Source: Pseudomonas syringae KCTC 12500
GTDB taxonomy: Bacteria > Pseudomonadota > Gammaproteobacteria > Pseudomonadales > Pseudomonadaceae
Reading direction: 5' to 3'
NCBI RefSeq assembly: GCF_000507185.2
Contig: NZ_AYTM02000002.1
Coordinates: forward strand, 5,243,501 to 5,307,500
Length of the DNA stretch: 64,000 nt
Positions 1 through 9,746 of the stretch are shown here, in pieces. The notes under the pieces were generated by a model. It worked only from the letters and a program-made list of their open reading frames with translations, did no database searches and was not told where the DNA came from. Position numbers and translations under genes: made by a program. Numbering within the stretch: the stretch's first letter is position 1; every line of letters begins with the position of its first letter.

Positions 1-2823
1 AAAGTGGCCTGGCTGCGCAATGGCCAGAGCGAGCTGGCTGAGCAGGTTCTGGGGCAACTGACGCTGAGCATGCTGGGCCGCAATATCCTCCAGTTCCTGA
101 CCCAATACCTGGGCGCGTCGGTGGCGGCGGTTTACATTCGCCAAGACCACGGCGGCCTGACGCGCGCAGCCTCGTATGGCTTCTCCCGCGAACAGGAGCA
201 GCAAGATCAGACCATTCACAGTGATGAAGGCATTGTCGGGCAGGCCGCCCAGCAGGACCGCATCATTACGCTGGATGAACTGCCGGATAATTACTTCAAG
301 GTTGCTTCCGGCCTGGGCGACGGTTCACCGCGCAGCGTGGTGGTGGTGCCAACCAGCAATGACGATCAGGTCAACGGCGTGATCGAACTGGGCTTTTTGC
401 GCGCCCTGACCGAGCGGGACATCGAGTTCCTTGAGCTGGTGGCGGACAACGTCGGCACGTCCATCGAAGCCGCCCGTTATCGCCAGCGTCTGCAGGAGGT
501 GCTGGCCGAGACCCAGCAGCTCAACGAAGAGCTGCAGGTGCAGCAGGAAGAACTGCGCACCGCCAACGAAGAGCTGGAGGAGCAATCGCGCATCCTCAAG
601 GAATCCCAGGCTCATCTGGAGACCCAGCAGGCCGAACTTGAGCAGACCAACGAGCAGTTGGCCGACCAGAGTCAAGCGCTGGCCGAGCAGCGCGATGCGC
701 TGGATCGCAACAACGAAGAACTGAATATCGCCCAGGCCGAGTTGCAGGCGCGGGCGGACGAGCTGCAGCGTGCCAGCAAGTACAAGTCCGAGTTCCTCGC
801 CAACATGTCCCACGAGCTGCGCACGCCGCTCAACAGCTCGCTGATCCTCGCCAAACTACTGGCCGAGAACCCGGGCGAAAATCTCACCGCCGAACAGGTC
901 AAGTTTGCCGAGTCGATTTATTCGGCGGGTAATGACCTGCTGAATCTGATCAACGACATTCTGGATATTTCCAAGGTCGAGGCCGGCAAGCTGGAAGTGC
1001 GCCCGGAAAACAGCAGCGTTCCCCGACTGGTCGAAGGTCTGCGGACGCTCTTCCAACCGCTGGCCGCCGAGAAGAAGCTGGCGTTTACCGTCGACATCCA
1101 GACCGGCGCGCCCACCATGCTGTTCACCGATCGCCAGCGTCTTGAGCAGATCCTCAAGAACCTGCTGTCCAACGCGATCAAGTTCACCGAGGCCGGCTCG
1201 GTCAGCATGGTCGTTTCGCGTCAGCCGGGCGCAGGTATCGCCTTCATCGTGCGTGATTCGGGCATCGGCATCGCCGAGGAGCACCAGCAGGGTATCTTCG
1301 AAGCGTTCCGTCAGGCAGATGGCACCACCAACCGGCGTTACGGCGGTACCGGACTGGGGCTGTCGATTTCACGAGATCTGGCGGCATTGCTGGGCGGGTC
1401 GATCAGTGTGACCAGCGCACCGGGGCAGGGCAGTATTTTCAGCCTGGTGCTGCCGGAGCATTACGTCGAGCAAGACGATCGCGAGCCGGGCAGCGATCTG
1501 CCAATCGTGCCAGCGCCTGCTGCGCTGCAGCCTTATGCTCCTGTGCTTCCGGTCATTGCGCAGCCTGTTCCGGCACCCGTGCCGATGGATACGCCGGTGC
1601 CGGTATTTGCCGACGACCGCGACAAGGCACCTTTCCAGCGACGCTGCATTTTGGTGATCGAAGACGAGGTGCGATTCGCCCAGATTCTCTACGATCTCGC
1701 CCACGAACTGGGCTACGACTGTCTGGTGGCGCATGCTGCCGACGATGGCTTCAATCTGGCATCACGCTATACGCCGGATGCGATCCTGCTGGACATGCGC
1801 CTGCCGGACCATTCGGGCCTGACCGTGCTGCAGCGTCTCAAGGAGCTGGCGCCCACCCGGCACATTCCGGTGCACGTGATCTCGGTCGAAGATCGCCAGG
1901 AAGCCGCCTTGCATATGGGCGCGATTGGCTACGCGGTCAAGCCGACCACGCGTGAAGAGCTCAAGGACGTGTTCGCCAAGCTGGAAGCCAAGCTGACGCA
2001 GAAGGTCAAACGTATCCTGCTGGTCGAGGATGACGCGCTGCAGCGTGACAGCATCGCGCGCCTGATCGGTGACGATGATATTGAAATCACCGCGGTAGGC
2101 TTCGCCCAGGAGGCGCTGGACCTGCTGCGCGATCATGTCTACGACTGCATGATCATCGACCTGAAGCTGCCGGACATGCTCGGCAATGAGTTGCTCAAAC
2201 GCATGTCGATGGAAGACATCTGTGCCTTCCCGCCGGTGATCGTCTATACCGGCCGCAATATGACCCGCGATGAAGAAGCCGAGCTGATGAAGTATTCGCG
2301 CTCGATCATCATCAAGGGTGCGCGTTCGCCTGAGCGGCTGCTCGATGAAGTCACGCTGTTCCTGCACAAGGTCGAATCGCAACTGTCCAACGAGCGGCAA
2401 AAGATGCTCAAGACCGCGCGTAGCCGTGACAAGGTCTTCGAGGCGCGCAAGATCCTCGTGGTCGACGACGATGTGCGTAACATTTTCGCCCTGACCAGTG
2501 CCCTTGAACATAAAGGCGCGGTGGTGGAAATCGCCCGCAACGGTCTGGAGGCGATTGCCAAGCTCAATGAAGTGGAAGACATCGATCTGGTCCTGATGGA
2601 CGTGATGATGCCTGAAATGGACGGTTTTGAAGCGACCATCGAGATTCGCAAGGACCCGCGCTGGCGCAAGTTGCCGATCATTGCCGTCACGGCCAAGGCC
2701 ATGAAGGATGATCAGGAGCGCTGCCTGCAGGCGGGTTCCAACGATTACCTGGCCAAGCCCATCGATCTGGACCGACTGTTTTCGCTGATCCGCGTCTGGC
2801 TGCCGAAGATGGAGCGTATCTGA
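1..2823 (+). CDS. Hybrid sensor histidine kinase with three receiver domains (5' truncated)
   Basis: The reading frame is open from the first base, so the true start and any sensor or membrane part lie upstream of the window. Counting from the GTG at 4, there is a GAF-like domain (about residues 20-155), a long Gln/Glu-rich coiled coil (about 160-265), a HisKA domain with phospho-acceptor His270 in SHELRTP, and a HATPase domain with N box (NLLSNAIKF) and GTGLGLS. After a proline-rich linker come three receivers starting near 546, 668 and 814. Their phospho-Asp contexts are LLDMRLPD, IIDLKLPD and LMDVMMPEMDG. This is a cytosolic phosphorelay hub. CheR, CheB and a second kinase follow closely on the same strand, so it probably heads the operon. 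The input signal is unknown. Confidence 0.93.
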   Translation, partial: KVAWLRNGQSELAEQVLGQLTLSMLGRNILQFLTQYLGASVAAVYIRQDHGGLTRAASYGFSREQEQQDQTIHSDEGIVGQAAQQDRIITLDELPDNYFKVASGLGDGSPRSVVVVPTSNDDQVNGVIELGFLRALTERDIEFLELVADNVGTSIEAARYRQRLQEVLAETQQLNEELQVQQEELRTANEELEEQSRILKESQAHLETQQAELEQTNEQLADQSQALAEQRDALDRNNEELNIAQAELQARADELQRASKYKSEFLANMSHELRTPLNSSLILAKLLAENPGENLTAEQVKFAESIYSAGNDLLNLINDILDISKVEAGKLEVRPENSSVPRLVEGLRTLFQPLAAEKKLAFTVDIQTGAPTMLFTDRQRLEQILKNLLSNAIKFTEAGSVSMVVSRQPGAGIAFIVRDSGIGIAEEHQQGIFEAFRQADGTTNRRYGGTGLGLSISRDLAALLGGSISVTSAPGQGSIFSLVLPEHYVEQDDREPGSDLPIVPAPAALQPYAPVLPVIAQPVPAPVPMDTPVPVFADDRDKAPFQRRCILVIEDEVRFAQILYDLAHELGYDCLVAHAADDGFNLASRYTPDAILLDMRLPDHSGLTVLQRLKELAPTRHIPVHVISVEDRQEAALHMGAIGYAVKPTTREELKDVFAKLEAKLTQKVKRILLVEDDALQRDSIARLIGDDDIEITAVGFAQEALDLLRDHVYDCMIIDLKLPDMLGNELLKRMSMEDICAFPPVIVYTGRNMTRDEEAELMKYSRSIIIKGARSPERLLDEVTLFLHKVESQLSNERQKMLKTARSRDKVFEARKILVVDDDVRNIFALTSALEHKGAVVEIARNGLEAIAKLNEVEDIDLVLMDVMMPEMDGFEATIEIRKDPRWRKLPIIAVTAKAMKDDQERCLQAGSNDYLAKPIDLDRLFSLIRVWLPKMERI

Positions 2824-2851
2824 ATGATGCTTGAATGGAGGGGCGTCTGCG

Positions 2852-3694
2852 ATGCCAGCCCCGGGCGGTACCATGCCCATTGATCGAAGCATGGACATCG
2901 AACTGCGCCTGCTGATCGAAGCGATTTATCTTCAGTACAGCTACGACTTTCGTGACTACTCCGGCGCTTCTGTGAAGCGCCGCGTGATCCATGCGTTGCG
3001 TCAGTTCGATTGTGCAACCATCTCCGCCTTGCAGGAGCGTGTGCTCCACGATCCTGCAGCGTTCATGCAACTGCTGCAGATTCTCACGATTCCGGTCAGT
3101 GAGATGTTTCGTGACCCGTCGCACTTTCTGGCGATCCGCAACGAAGTTGTGCCGGTGCTGCGCACTTACCCGTCACTCAAGGTATGGATCGCCGGTTGCA
3201 GCACGGGCGAAGAGGTCTATTCCACGGCTATTCTGTTGCGCGAGGAGGGGTTGCTGGAGCGGACCATCATCTATGCGACCGATATCAACCCCAGCTCGCT
3301 GGAAAAGGCCAAGCAGGGCATCTTCTCCATGGACAACGTGCGGGCCTATGCCGAGAACTATCGAAAGGCGGGAGGGCAGCGCGATTTTGCCGAGTACTAC
3401 ACGTCTGCCTATGACTATGCGATCTTCGACAAGACGCTGTGCGAGAACGTCACGTTTGCCGATCACAGTCTGGCCACAGATAGTGTATTCTCCGAAACGC
3501 AATTTATTTCTTGCCGTAACGTACTGATTTATTTCAACAAAAAGCTTCAGGATCGAGCATTCGGGTTGTTTCATGATTCGTTGTGTCATCGTGGCTTTCT
3601 GGCGCTGGGCAGCAAGGAAACGCTGGAATTCTCCGCCTACGGTGGCGCTTTCGAGGCGCTGGTGAAACCCGAGCGGATTTACCGGAAATCATGA
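2852..3694 (+). CDS. CheR-type protein-glutamate methyltransferase
   Basis: SAM-dependent methyltransferase of the CheR family (280 aa). The SAM-binding motif is IAGCSTGEE, around residue 115, and FISCRNVLIYF lies in the C-terminal half; both are typical of CheR. I chose the ATG at 2852 because a strong GGAGGGG sits eight bases upstream; a TTG 21 bases earlier is a poorer choice. The stop overlaps the ATG of the cheB-like gene (ATGA at 3691-3694), implying translational coupling. No chemoreceptor is nearby, so the methylated substrate may be the neighbouring kinase or a remote receptor. This is inference. Confidence 0.92.
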   Translation: MPAPGGTMPIDRSMDIELRLLIEAIYLQYSYDFRDYSGASVKRRVIHALRQFDCATISALQERVLHDPAAFMQLLQILTIPVSEMFRDPSHFLAIRNEVVPVLRTYPSLKVWIAGCSTGEEVYSTAILLREEGLLERTIIYATDINPSSLEKAKQGIFSMDNVRAYAENYRKAGGQRDFAEYYTSAYDYAIFDKTLCENVTFADHSLATDSVFSETQFISCRNVLIYFNKKLQDRAFGLFHDSLCHRGFLALGSKETLEFSAYGGAFEALVKPERIYRKS

Positions 3695-4305
3695 GAACCA
3701 CGTTTGGCGATGAAGCGCCCAGCCACTCTTTGCCGGTAGTGGATGCCATTGTGGTCGGTGCGTCGGCGGGCGGCGTGGAAGCACTGCTGAAGATATTCAG
3801 CGGCCTGCGCAAAGGGTTTTCATTGCCTATCCTGATGGTCCTGCATCTGCCCGATGATCGGCATAGCCAGTTGGCCAATGTGTTTCAGAACCGTCTGGCA
3901 ATTCCGGTCAAGGAAGCCGACGACAAGGAGAGCATAGTGCCCGGCACGTTGTATGTTGCGCCAGCGGGCTATCACGTCTCGGTGGAGTCCGACTTTTCCC
4001 TGTCACTGAGTCAGGAGGACAAGGTGTTTTATTCAAGGCCCAGTATCGACATTCTGTTCGGTTCGGCCGCTGATGCCTATGCGCCGCGACTGGCTGGCGT
4101 GCTGTTGACCGGTGCCAATAATGACGGCGCGAACGGGTTGCTGCAGATCAAGAAGTACGGTGGTTTCACGGTGATTCAGGACCCCGCGCAGGCCCAGGCG
4201 TCTACCATGCCTGAAGCGGGCCTGGCGCTGCACTCGCCCGATTACCTCCTTTCCCTGAACGATATTGGCCGCTTGCTGGTCGAGCTGGAACGAACCGCAT
4301 GTTAA
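3691..4305 (+). CDS. Stand-alone CheB methylesterase domain protein
   Basis: CheB catalytic domain (204 aa) without the N-terminal receiver that controls classical CheB. The catalytic triad is visible: Ser25 in GASAGG, His52 in VLHLP, and Asp145 in TGANNDGA. It would remove methyl groups or deamidate glutamine residues put under control by CheR. The ATG at 3691 overlaps the cheR stop by four bases, and the 3' end overlaps the next kinase start at 4299. Control must come from another receiver in the cluster or from constitutive activity (inference). Confidence 0.92.
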   Translation: MRTTFGDEAPSHSLPVVDAIVVGASAGGVEALLKIFSGLRKGFSLPILMVLHLPDDRHSQLANVFQNRLAIPVKEADDKESIVPGTLYVAPAGYHVSVESDFSLSLSQEDKVFYSRPSIDILFGSAADAYAPRLAGVLLTGANNDGANGLLQIKKYGGFTVIQDPAQAQASTMPEAGLALHSPDYLLSLNDIGRLLVELERTAC

Positions 4306-5480
4306 GTGAAATTCAGGCAAAACTGCTCATCGTCGATGATTTGCCGGAAAACCTGCTGGCGCTCGAAGCGCTGATCAAGCGCGGCGATCGAATCGTCTAC
4401 AAGGCGCTGTCTGCGGACGAAGCACTGTCACTGCTACTGCAGCACGAATTCGCCATGGCCATCCTCGACGTTCAGATGCCCGGGATGAACGGCTTCGAGC
4501 TGGCCGAGCTGATGCGCAGCACGGAAAAGACCAAAAGCATTCCAATCGTCTTCGTCAGTGCTGCCGGGCGCGAGCTGAATTACGCCTTCAAGGGCTATGA
4601 AAGCGGTGCCGTGGACTTCCTGCACAAGCCGCTGGATATTCACGCGGTAAAGAGCAAGGTCAATGTGTTCGTCGATCTCTACCGACAGCGCAAGGCCATG
4701 AAAATACAGGTCGAGGAGCTTGAGCGCAGTCGCCAGGAGCAGGAAGCCTTGCTCAAGCGTCTGCAGTCGACTCAGGGCGAGCTGGAACACGCGATTCGCA
4801 TGCGGGATGACTTCATGTCTATCGTCTCCCACGAGGTGCGCACGCCGCTCAACGGCCTTATTCTGGAGACCCAGCTGCGCAAGCTGCACCTGGCCAAGGA
4901 CAACGCCGCAGCGTTTACCATGGAGAAGCTGCACGCGATGGTCGATCGCGATGAGCGACAGATTCAGAGTCTTATCCGCCTCATCGAAGACATGCTCGAT
5001 GTATCGAGGATCCGCACCGGCAAGCTGTCGATCAGACCGAGCCCGTTCGACCTCAGCGAACTGGTCACGCAGCTGCTGGAAAGCTTTGCCGCACAGATCG
5101 CTGCCGCCGATTCCAGCGTCACCCGGTTTGCCGAACAGCCGGTAATCGGCGTCTGGGACGAATTCCGTATCGAGCAGGTGGTTGCCAATCTGCTCACCAA
5201 CGCGCTGCGTTACGGTGCGCGAAAGCCGATTGAAGTGCATGTGTACAGCAAGGACAGCGAGGCGTTCATCGAAGTCAGGGATCAAGGTATTGGCATTACG
5301 GCCGAAAACCAGAAGCGCATCTTTCAGCAGTTCGAGCGGGTGTCGAGCAATCACGCTGTTGCCGGATTAGGTCTTGGGCTGTTCATTTCCGATCAGATCG
5401 TCATGGCGCACGGCGGTCGTATCGAAGTGGAGAGTGAAGAGGGCAAGGGCTCGGTGTTTCGAATCTGTCTGCCTCTGTAA
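4299..5480 (+). CDS. Receiver-HisKA-HATPase response regulator/histidine kinase
   Basis: A 393-aa soluble protein in which a receiver comes first (about residues 5-125, acceptor Asp in AILDVQMPGMNG), followed by a coiled coil, HisKA with His178 in SHEVRTPLNG, and a HATPase domain (NLLTNALRYG, then GLGLGLF). No membrane segments are seen. The receiver-first layout fits an intermediate in a phosphorelay, with kinase activity gated by phosphorylation from an upstream kinase such as the one at 1-2823. It overlaps the end of the cheB-like gene by seven bases, so the two are co-translated. Confidence 0.92.
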   Translation: MLSEIQAKLLIVDDLPENLLALEALIKRGDRIVYKALSADEALSLLLQHEFAMAILDVQMPGMNGFELAELMRSTEKTKSIPIVFVSAAGRELNYAFKGYESGAVDFLHKPLDIHAVKSKVNVFVDLYRQRKAMKIQVEELERSRQEQEALLKRLQSTQGELEHAIRMRDDFMSIVSHEVRTPLNGLILETQLRKLHLAKDNAAAFTMEKLHAMVDRDERQIQSLIRLIEDMLDVSRIRTGKLSIRPSPFDLSELVTQLLESFAAQIAAADSSVTRFAEQPVIGVWDEFRIEQVVANLLTNALRYGARKPIEVHVYSKDSEAFIEVRDQGIGITAENQKRIFQQFERVSSNHAVAGLGLGLFISDQIVMAHGGRIEVESEEGKGSVFRICLPL

Positions 5481-5581
5481 GGTCGCCGCCACTGGCAGTC
5501 AAGTTTAATCACAGGTTGGCGCAACCTCCCACGCGTGCCGTGGTCGTAATGGCAGCTATTTATAAGATCAAAGGCAGTTCA

Positions 5582-5959
5582 ATGAGCGCTGATGCAGAAA
5601 ACGTCGTACTAATCGTCGAAGACGAGCCCCTGATCCTGATGCTTCTGGCCGATTATCTGTCGGGTGAGGGTTATCGTGTCCTGAAAGCCGAGAACGGCGA
5701 GCAGGCTTTCGAGATTCTGGCGACCAAACCCCATCTCGACCTGATGATCACCGATTATCGGCTGCCGGGCGGCGTTTCGGGCGTCCAGATTGCCGAGCCT
5801 GCGATCATGCTGCGGCCTGAGTTGAAGGTGATTTTCATCAGCGGTTACCCGGCGGAGATACTCGATTCGGGCAGCCCGATTGCGTTGAAGGCACCCATTC
5901 TCGCCAAGCCCTTCACCATGGACACCTTGCATACCCAGATTCAGAAACTGCTGGCTTGA
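5582..5959 (+). CDS. Single-domain response regulator (CheY-like)
   Basis: A 125-aa protein that is essentially only a receiver. It has the acidic pair in VEDEP, phospho-acceptor Asp58 in MITDYRLPGG, and the conserved Lys in AKPF. I chose the ATG at 5582, which has AAAGG upstream; an earlier in-frame start at 5516 would add an atypical N-terminus. It sits 101 bp after the receiver-kinase and ends just before a convergent terminator. It probably shuttles phosphate between kinases of this cluster, or is the output or sink of the KaiC-associated kinase next door. Confidence 0.9.
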   Translation: MSADAENVVLIVEDEPLILMLLADYLSGEGYRVLKAENGEQAFEILATKPHLDLMITDYRLPGGVSGVQIAEPAIMLRPELKVIFISGYPAEILDSGSPIALKAPILAKPFTMDTLHTQIQKLLA

Positions 5960-5998
5960 TGACGAGTGGGCGGGCAACTGGACAAATCTGCGCTACCT

Positions 5999-6023
5999 GA
6001 AGCCTGAGCATTGCTCAGGCTTC
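5999..6023. terminator. Bidirectional hairpin between convergent signalling genes
   Basis: A perfect 12-bp inverted repeat (GAAGCCTGAGCA / TGCTCAGGCTTC) separates the receiver gene at 5582-5959 from the convergent kinase gene, and overlaps that kinase's last codons. The T-tract is weak on both strands, so function as a terminator is likely but not certain. Confidence 0.6.
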
Positions 6024-8045
6024 TATCATTTCCCGTACTTTTGAAGTCAGGTGATCGAACGCAAAGGGTTTGGTGATCAATTGCATCCCTGTGTCCAGAA
6101 AACCTCCGCGCACCGCCGCATGTTCTGCGTAGCCGGTGATGAACAGCACCTTGAGCTCCGGCCGCAGTTGCCGGGCAATTTCCGCCAGCTGTCTGCCGTT
6201 CATGCCTGGCAGCCCGACATCGCTGATCAACAGATCGATGCGCCGTCCCGATTCGAGTATCGGCACGGCGTCCGCCGCTTCTCCGGCCTCGATGAAGATA
6301 TAGCCCAGTTCACCGAGCACCTCACTGACCAGCGCGCGCACTGCCGGATCGTCTTCGACGATCAACACGGTCTCGCCATTCTCGGCATAAACCGCATTGC
6401 TCTGGAAACTCTGCTCTGCCTCAGACGCAAGCCCCTTAAAGCGCGGCAGAAACAGTTGTACGGTAGTGCCGACGCCGACCTCGCTCTTGATCAGGACGTG
6501 GCCGTGCGATTGCTTGCTGAAGCCGTAGATCATCGAAAGCCCCAGGCCGGTGCCCTGGCCGATGGCTTTGGTGGTGAAGAAGGGGTCGAACGCCCGACTG
6601 ATGACGGTTTCAGGCATGCCACAGCCATTGTCACTGACGCTCAGAACGACATAGTCACCTGGCAGCAGGTTCTCGTAGGCGTTGGTGAACGATCTGTCCA
6701 GCCGCTGATTGGAGGTCTCGACCACCAGCGTACCGCCATCAGGCATGGCATCGCGGGCATTGAGTACCAGGTTGAGCAGGGCGCTCTCCAACTGGTTGGG
6801 GTCGGCTTCTGCGGTCCACAGATCGTGCGCAAGACGCAGTTGCAGGTGAATGCTCTCGTTGACGCTGCGCTGCAGCAGTTCGTCCATGGCATTGACCAGA
6901 TGGTTCATTTCGACCGGCTTGGAGTCCAGCGACTGACGCCGTGAGAAGGCCAGCAGCCGATGGGTCAGGGCGGCCGCGCGGTTGGCCGATGTGACCCCCA
7001 GATCGATCAAGCCATTCAGGTCTTCGATGCGGCCACGCGCCAGCCGGCGTCTTATCAACTCCAGGCTGCCGATAATGCCGGTCAGCATGTTGTTGAAGTC
7101 ATGGGCAATCCCGCCGGTCAACTGGCCGACCGCTTCCATTTTCTGTGACTGGCGCAGAATCTCCTCTTTGTGACGTAGCTGCGAGGTCCGCTCTTCCACC
7201 TGTTGTTCGAGGGTTTCGTTGAGGCGGCGCAGTTGCGACTCGGCCTGTTTGCGCTCGGTGATGTCAGAGGTCACACCGGCCAGTGAGCCGACCAGGCCGT
7301 TCTTGCTGCGAGTGGCCCGGGCGCGTACATCCACCCAATTGAGTGAACCGTCCGGCCAGACATTGCGGTATTCGATGATCAAGTCGACACCGGTGTCCAG
7401 GCTGCGCTGTAGTGCCGATTGCATCCTCGGTTGGTCTTCAAAGTAAACGGCGGCCAGCCACTCTTCGTAATCAAGCGTGTTCTGCTCGTCGCGGCCGTAG
7501 TGACTTTTGGTGATGTCCGAACAGGTCAGCTTGAGGTGTTCCGCTTCCAGTACCCATGAGCCCAGCCTGCCGGCCTTCAGAGCATTCTGCAGGCGGTCTT
7601 CACTTTCGTGAAGGTCCTCCATGCGCGCCCGGGCCTCATACTGTCGTCTTCGACCGCGCACCGCTGTCATGACCAGACTGACCAGCGTCACCGGATGAAA
7701 AGGACGTTCGAGAAAGGTCACGTTGCCCAGCAGGTTGCCCATGCGTGCCGACGGGTTGTGATCCGGTCCGCCGTGATGGGTCAGCAAAACAATCGGCAGG
7801 TCCGACCAGGGTGGCTGACGGCCGAGGAGTTCGAGCAACGGGGTCATGTCGGCGTTACGCAGTGCCTCGTCGGCGATGATCGCCAGGCCGGCGCCCGCGC
7901 TCAGCTCTCTGACCAGCTCGGGCACATCACGGGCTACCGTTGCCGGGTAGCCCGCTTCGTCGAGAATGCGCGTGGCAATCTGACTGTCCCGCCCGCGTGG
8001 GGCGAGAATGATCGCGCGCTCTGACAACAGACCTGGAATACTCAC
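6015..8045 (-). CDS. Hybrid histidine kinase (pseudo-receiver, PAS, HisKA, HATPase, receiver)
   Basis: A 676-aa cytosolic kinase. The N-terminal 135 residues look like a receiver fold, but the acidic pocket and a clear phospho-Asp are missing (IIADEAL replaces the usual LLD motif). A PAS domain with a C-terminal PAC-like segment follows, then a coiled coil, HisKA with His315 in GGIAHDFNN, HATPase ([18 protein letters not shown]), and a C-terminal receiver with Asp609 in [11 protein letters not shown] and Lys in TKPF. Its start overlaps the stop of the upstream kaiC-like gene by four bases, so the two are one transcription and translation unit. It is the obvious signalling partner of the KaiC-like protein. 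Confidence 0.92.
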   Translation of the reverse strand: MSIPGLLSERAIILAPRGRDSQIATRILDEAGYPATVARDVPELVRELSAGAGLAIIADEALRNADMTPLLELLGRQPPWSDLPIVLLTHHGGPDHNPSARMGNLLGNVTFLERPFHPVTLVSLVMTAVRGRRRQYEARARMEDLHESEDRLQNALKAGRLGSWVLEAEHLKLTCSDITKSHYGRDEQNTLDYEEWLAAVYFEDQPRMQSALQRSLDTGVDLIIEYRNVWPDGSLNWVDVRARATRSKNGLVGSLAGVTSDITERKQAESQLRRLNETLEQQVEERTSQLRHKEEILRQSQKMEAVGQLTGGIAHDFNNMLTGIIGSLELIRRRLARGRIEDLNGLIDLGVTSANRAAALTHRLLAFSRRQSLDSKPVEMNHLVNAMDELLQRSVNESIHLQLRLAHDLWTAEADPNQLESALLNLVLNARDAMPDGGTLVVETSNQRLDRSFTNAYENLLPGDYVVLSVSDNGCGMPETVISRAFDPFFTTKAIGQGTGLGLSMIYGFSKQSHGHVLIKSEVGVGTTVQLFLPRFKGLASEAEQSFQSNAVYAENGETVLIVEDDPAVRALVSEVLGELGYIFIEAGEAADAVPILESGRRIDLLISDVGLPGMNGRQLAEIARQLRPELKVLFITGYAEHAAVRGGFLDTGMQLITKPFAFDHLTSKVREMIEA

Positions 8046-9568
8046 AGGTCGTCATCCTCCAGCAGCGGTTTCTTGTCGCCCATGTACGACGGCACACCGC
8101 GCAGTACGCCTTGAAAGGCCGCCAGTGGTTCGCCAATTTTCAACCCGCTGGAGCTGATGCGATACTCTCGGATAGTGGACTCGTGAGTGCCGGTACGTTT
8201 CTTGATGATCGATATCGCACGGCGTACCTGACCCAGCGCTTCGAAATAGCGCAATAGAATCACGCTGTCGGCAAGGTAGGTAATGTCCACCGGCGAGCGC
8301 ATGTCGCCCACCAGCCCATGTTGCGCTACGGTCATGAAGGTCGAGGCGCCCTGGCGGTTGAGGTAGAGCAGCAGCTCGTGCATATGCAGAACCAGCGCGC
8401 TTTCTTCCGGCATTGCCGCCTGATAGCCGTTGATACTGTCGATGACGACGGTCTTTATCTGCTTTTTATCGACTGCGCGCCGCACCCGGTGTGCGAATTC
8501 GCCTGGAGACAGCTCTGCCGCGTCGATCTGTTCGACCACCAGATTGCCGGTTTCCTGCAGCGCACGCAGGTCGATCCCCAGTTTGAGCATGCGCTCGAAC
8601 AGCAGGCCCATTTCCTCATCGAATATGAACAGGCCGACACGCTCGCCGCGCGCCACCGCCTGTGCGGCAAAAACCAGCGAGATGAGCGATTTCCCGGTAC
8701 CGGCCGGGCCGAGAATCAGGGTGCTGGAGCCGCCCTCGATGCCGCCGCCCAGCAGATCGTCCAGTTCCTTGATGCCGCTGCTCAACTGAGTGCGCGCGTA
8801 GTTGGAGCGGTGCTCGGCAGCCACCAGACGCGGGAAGACTTGAATGCCGTTCTCGGCAATGTTGAAGTCATGAAAACCACCACGGTATTTCTGGCCACGG
8901 TACTTGACGATTTTCAGGCGTCTGCGCTCGGCACCGTAAGTAGGTGTCAGTGATTCCAGACGAATCACGCCGTGGGCAACGCTGTGCACAGTCTTGTCCA
9001 GCGCCTCGGTGGTCAGATCATCCAGCAGCAGGACCGTCGCGTTATAGCGAGTGAAATAATGCTTTATGGCCAGAATCTGGCGCCTGTAGCGCAACGAGCT
9101 CTGCGCCAGAAGACGGATTTCCGAGAGGCTGTCGATCACCACACGGGTGGGTTTGACGCGCTCGACCACCTCGAATATCTGCCGCGTCGCCTCACCCAGT
9201 TCCAGGTCGGAGGAGTAGAGCAGGCTCTGGTGGTGATCGGCGTCGAGCAGGCTTTCAGGCGGCGTCAGTTCGAAGATATTGATATGTTCGTCGAGCTCCC
9301 AGCCGTGCGAGGCTGCACCCGAGCGCAACTCGCTTTCAGTCTCGGACAGGGTGATGTACAGGGATATTTCGCCCGCTGCCGCTCCGGCCTGCAGAAATTG
9401 CAGGGCCACGGTTGTCTTGCCGGTTCCGGGCTCTCCCTCAAGAAGAAACACATGACTGCGTGAAAGACCTCCTGCAAGGATGTCGTCCAGGCCTTCAATG
9501 CCGGTTGCCGCTTTTGACGTATTCAAGTATCGCCCTCTGATAACCGCACAGGTTTTGTTGCTATTCAT
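8042..9568 (-). CDS. KaiC-like double-domain RecA-type ATPase
   Basis: A 508-aa protein with two tandem KaiC/RadA-type ATPase domains. Walker A motifs are GEPGTGKT (residues 45-52) and GPAGTGKS (around 286-294). Catalytic acidic residues appear as SETE in the first domain and DEE in the second. Length and layout match cyanobacterial KaiC, but no kaiA or kaiB is visible here. Such proteins in non-cyanobacteria occur next to histidine kinases and probably act as ATP-dependent autophosphorylating switches. It is coupled to the downstream hybrid kinase. The ATG at 9568 is followed at once by a sequence typical of family N-termini. Confidence 0.92.
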   Translation of the reverse strand: MNSNKTCAVIRGRYLNTSKAATGIEGLDDILAGGLSRSHVFLLEGEPGTGKTTVALQFLQAGAAAGEISLYITLSETESELRSGAASHGWELDEHINIFELTPPESLLDADHHQSLLYSSDLELGEATRQIFEVVERVKPTRVVIDSLSEIRLLAQSSLRYRRQILAIKHYFTRYNATVLLLDDLTTEALDKTVHSVAHGVIRLESLTPTYGAERRRLKIVKYRGQKYRGGFHDFNIAENGIQVFPRLVAAEHRSNYARTQLSSGIKELDDLLGGGIEGGSSTLILGPAGTGKSLISLVFAAQAVARGERVGLFIFDEEMGLLFERMLKLGIDLRALQETGNLVVEQIDAAELSPGEFAHRVRRAVDKKQIKTVVIDSINGYQAAMPEESALVLHMHELLLYLNRQGASTFMTVAQHGLVGDMRSPVDITYLADSVILLRYFEALGQVRRAISIIKKRTGTHESTIREYRISSSGLKIGEPLAAFQGVLRGVPSYMGDKKPLLEDDDL

Positions 9569-9746
9569 TACTGGACCTTAAGGTGATGCGGCCGTTCCCT
9601 CTATTTGAGGGGGGCGGCCATATCCAATATAGCTGTGCGGGTGGTTTGCGGGTCCGGCGAATGTCAGTTCAGCCCGGTTACGATGTATCGGGTGCTGTTG
9701 TTATAGTCCTGCACCTGAACACCCCAATCTGCCTGAGGATCACGTC

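Noticed and set aside
9571..9598. Possible ECF promoter (GGAAC ... TCCAG) ahead of the kaiC-like gene
   Set aside because: The -10 element is weak and would place the transcript start inside the coding region.
9589..9618. Imperfect GC-rich hairpin between kaiC-like and crotonase genes
   Set aside because: No T-run on either strand and several mismatches; not strong enough to call a terminator.
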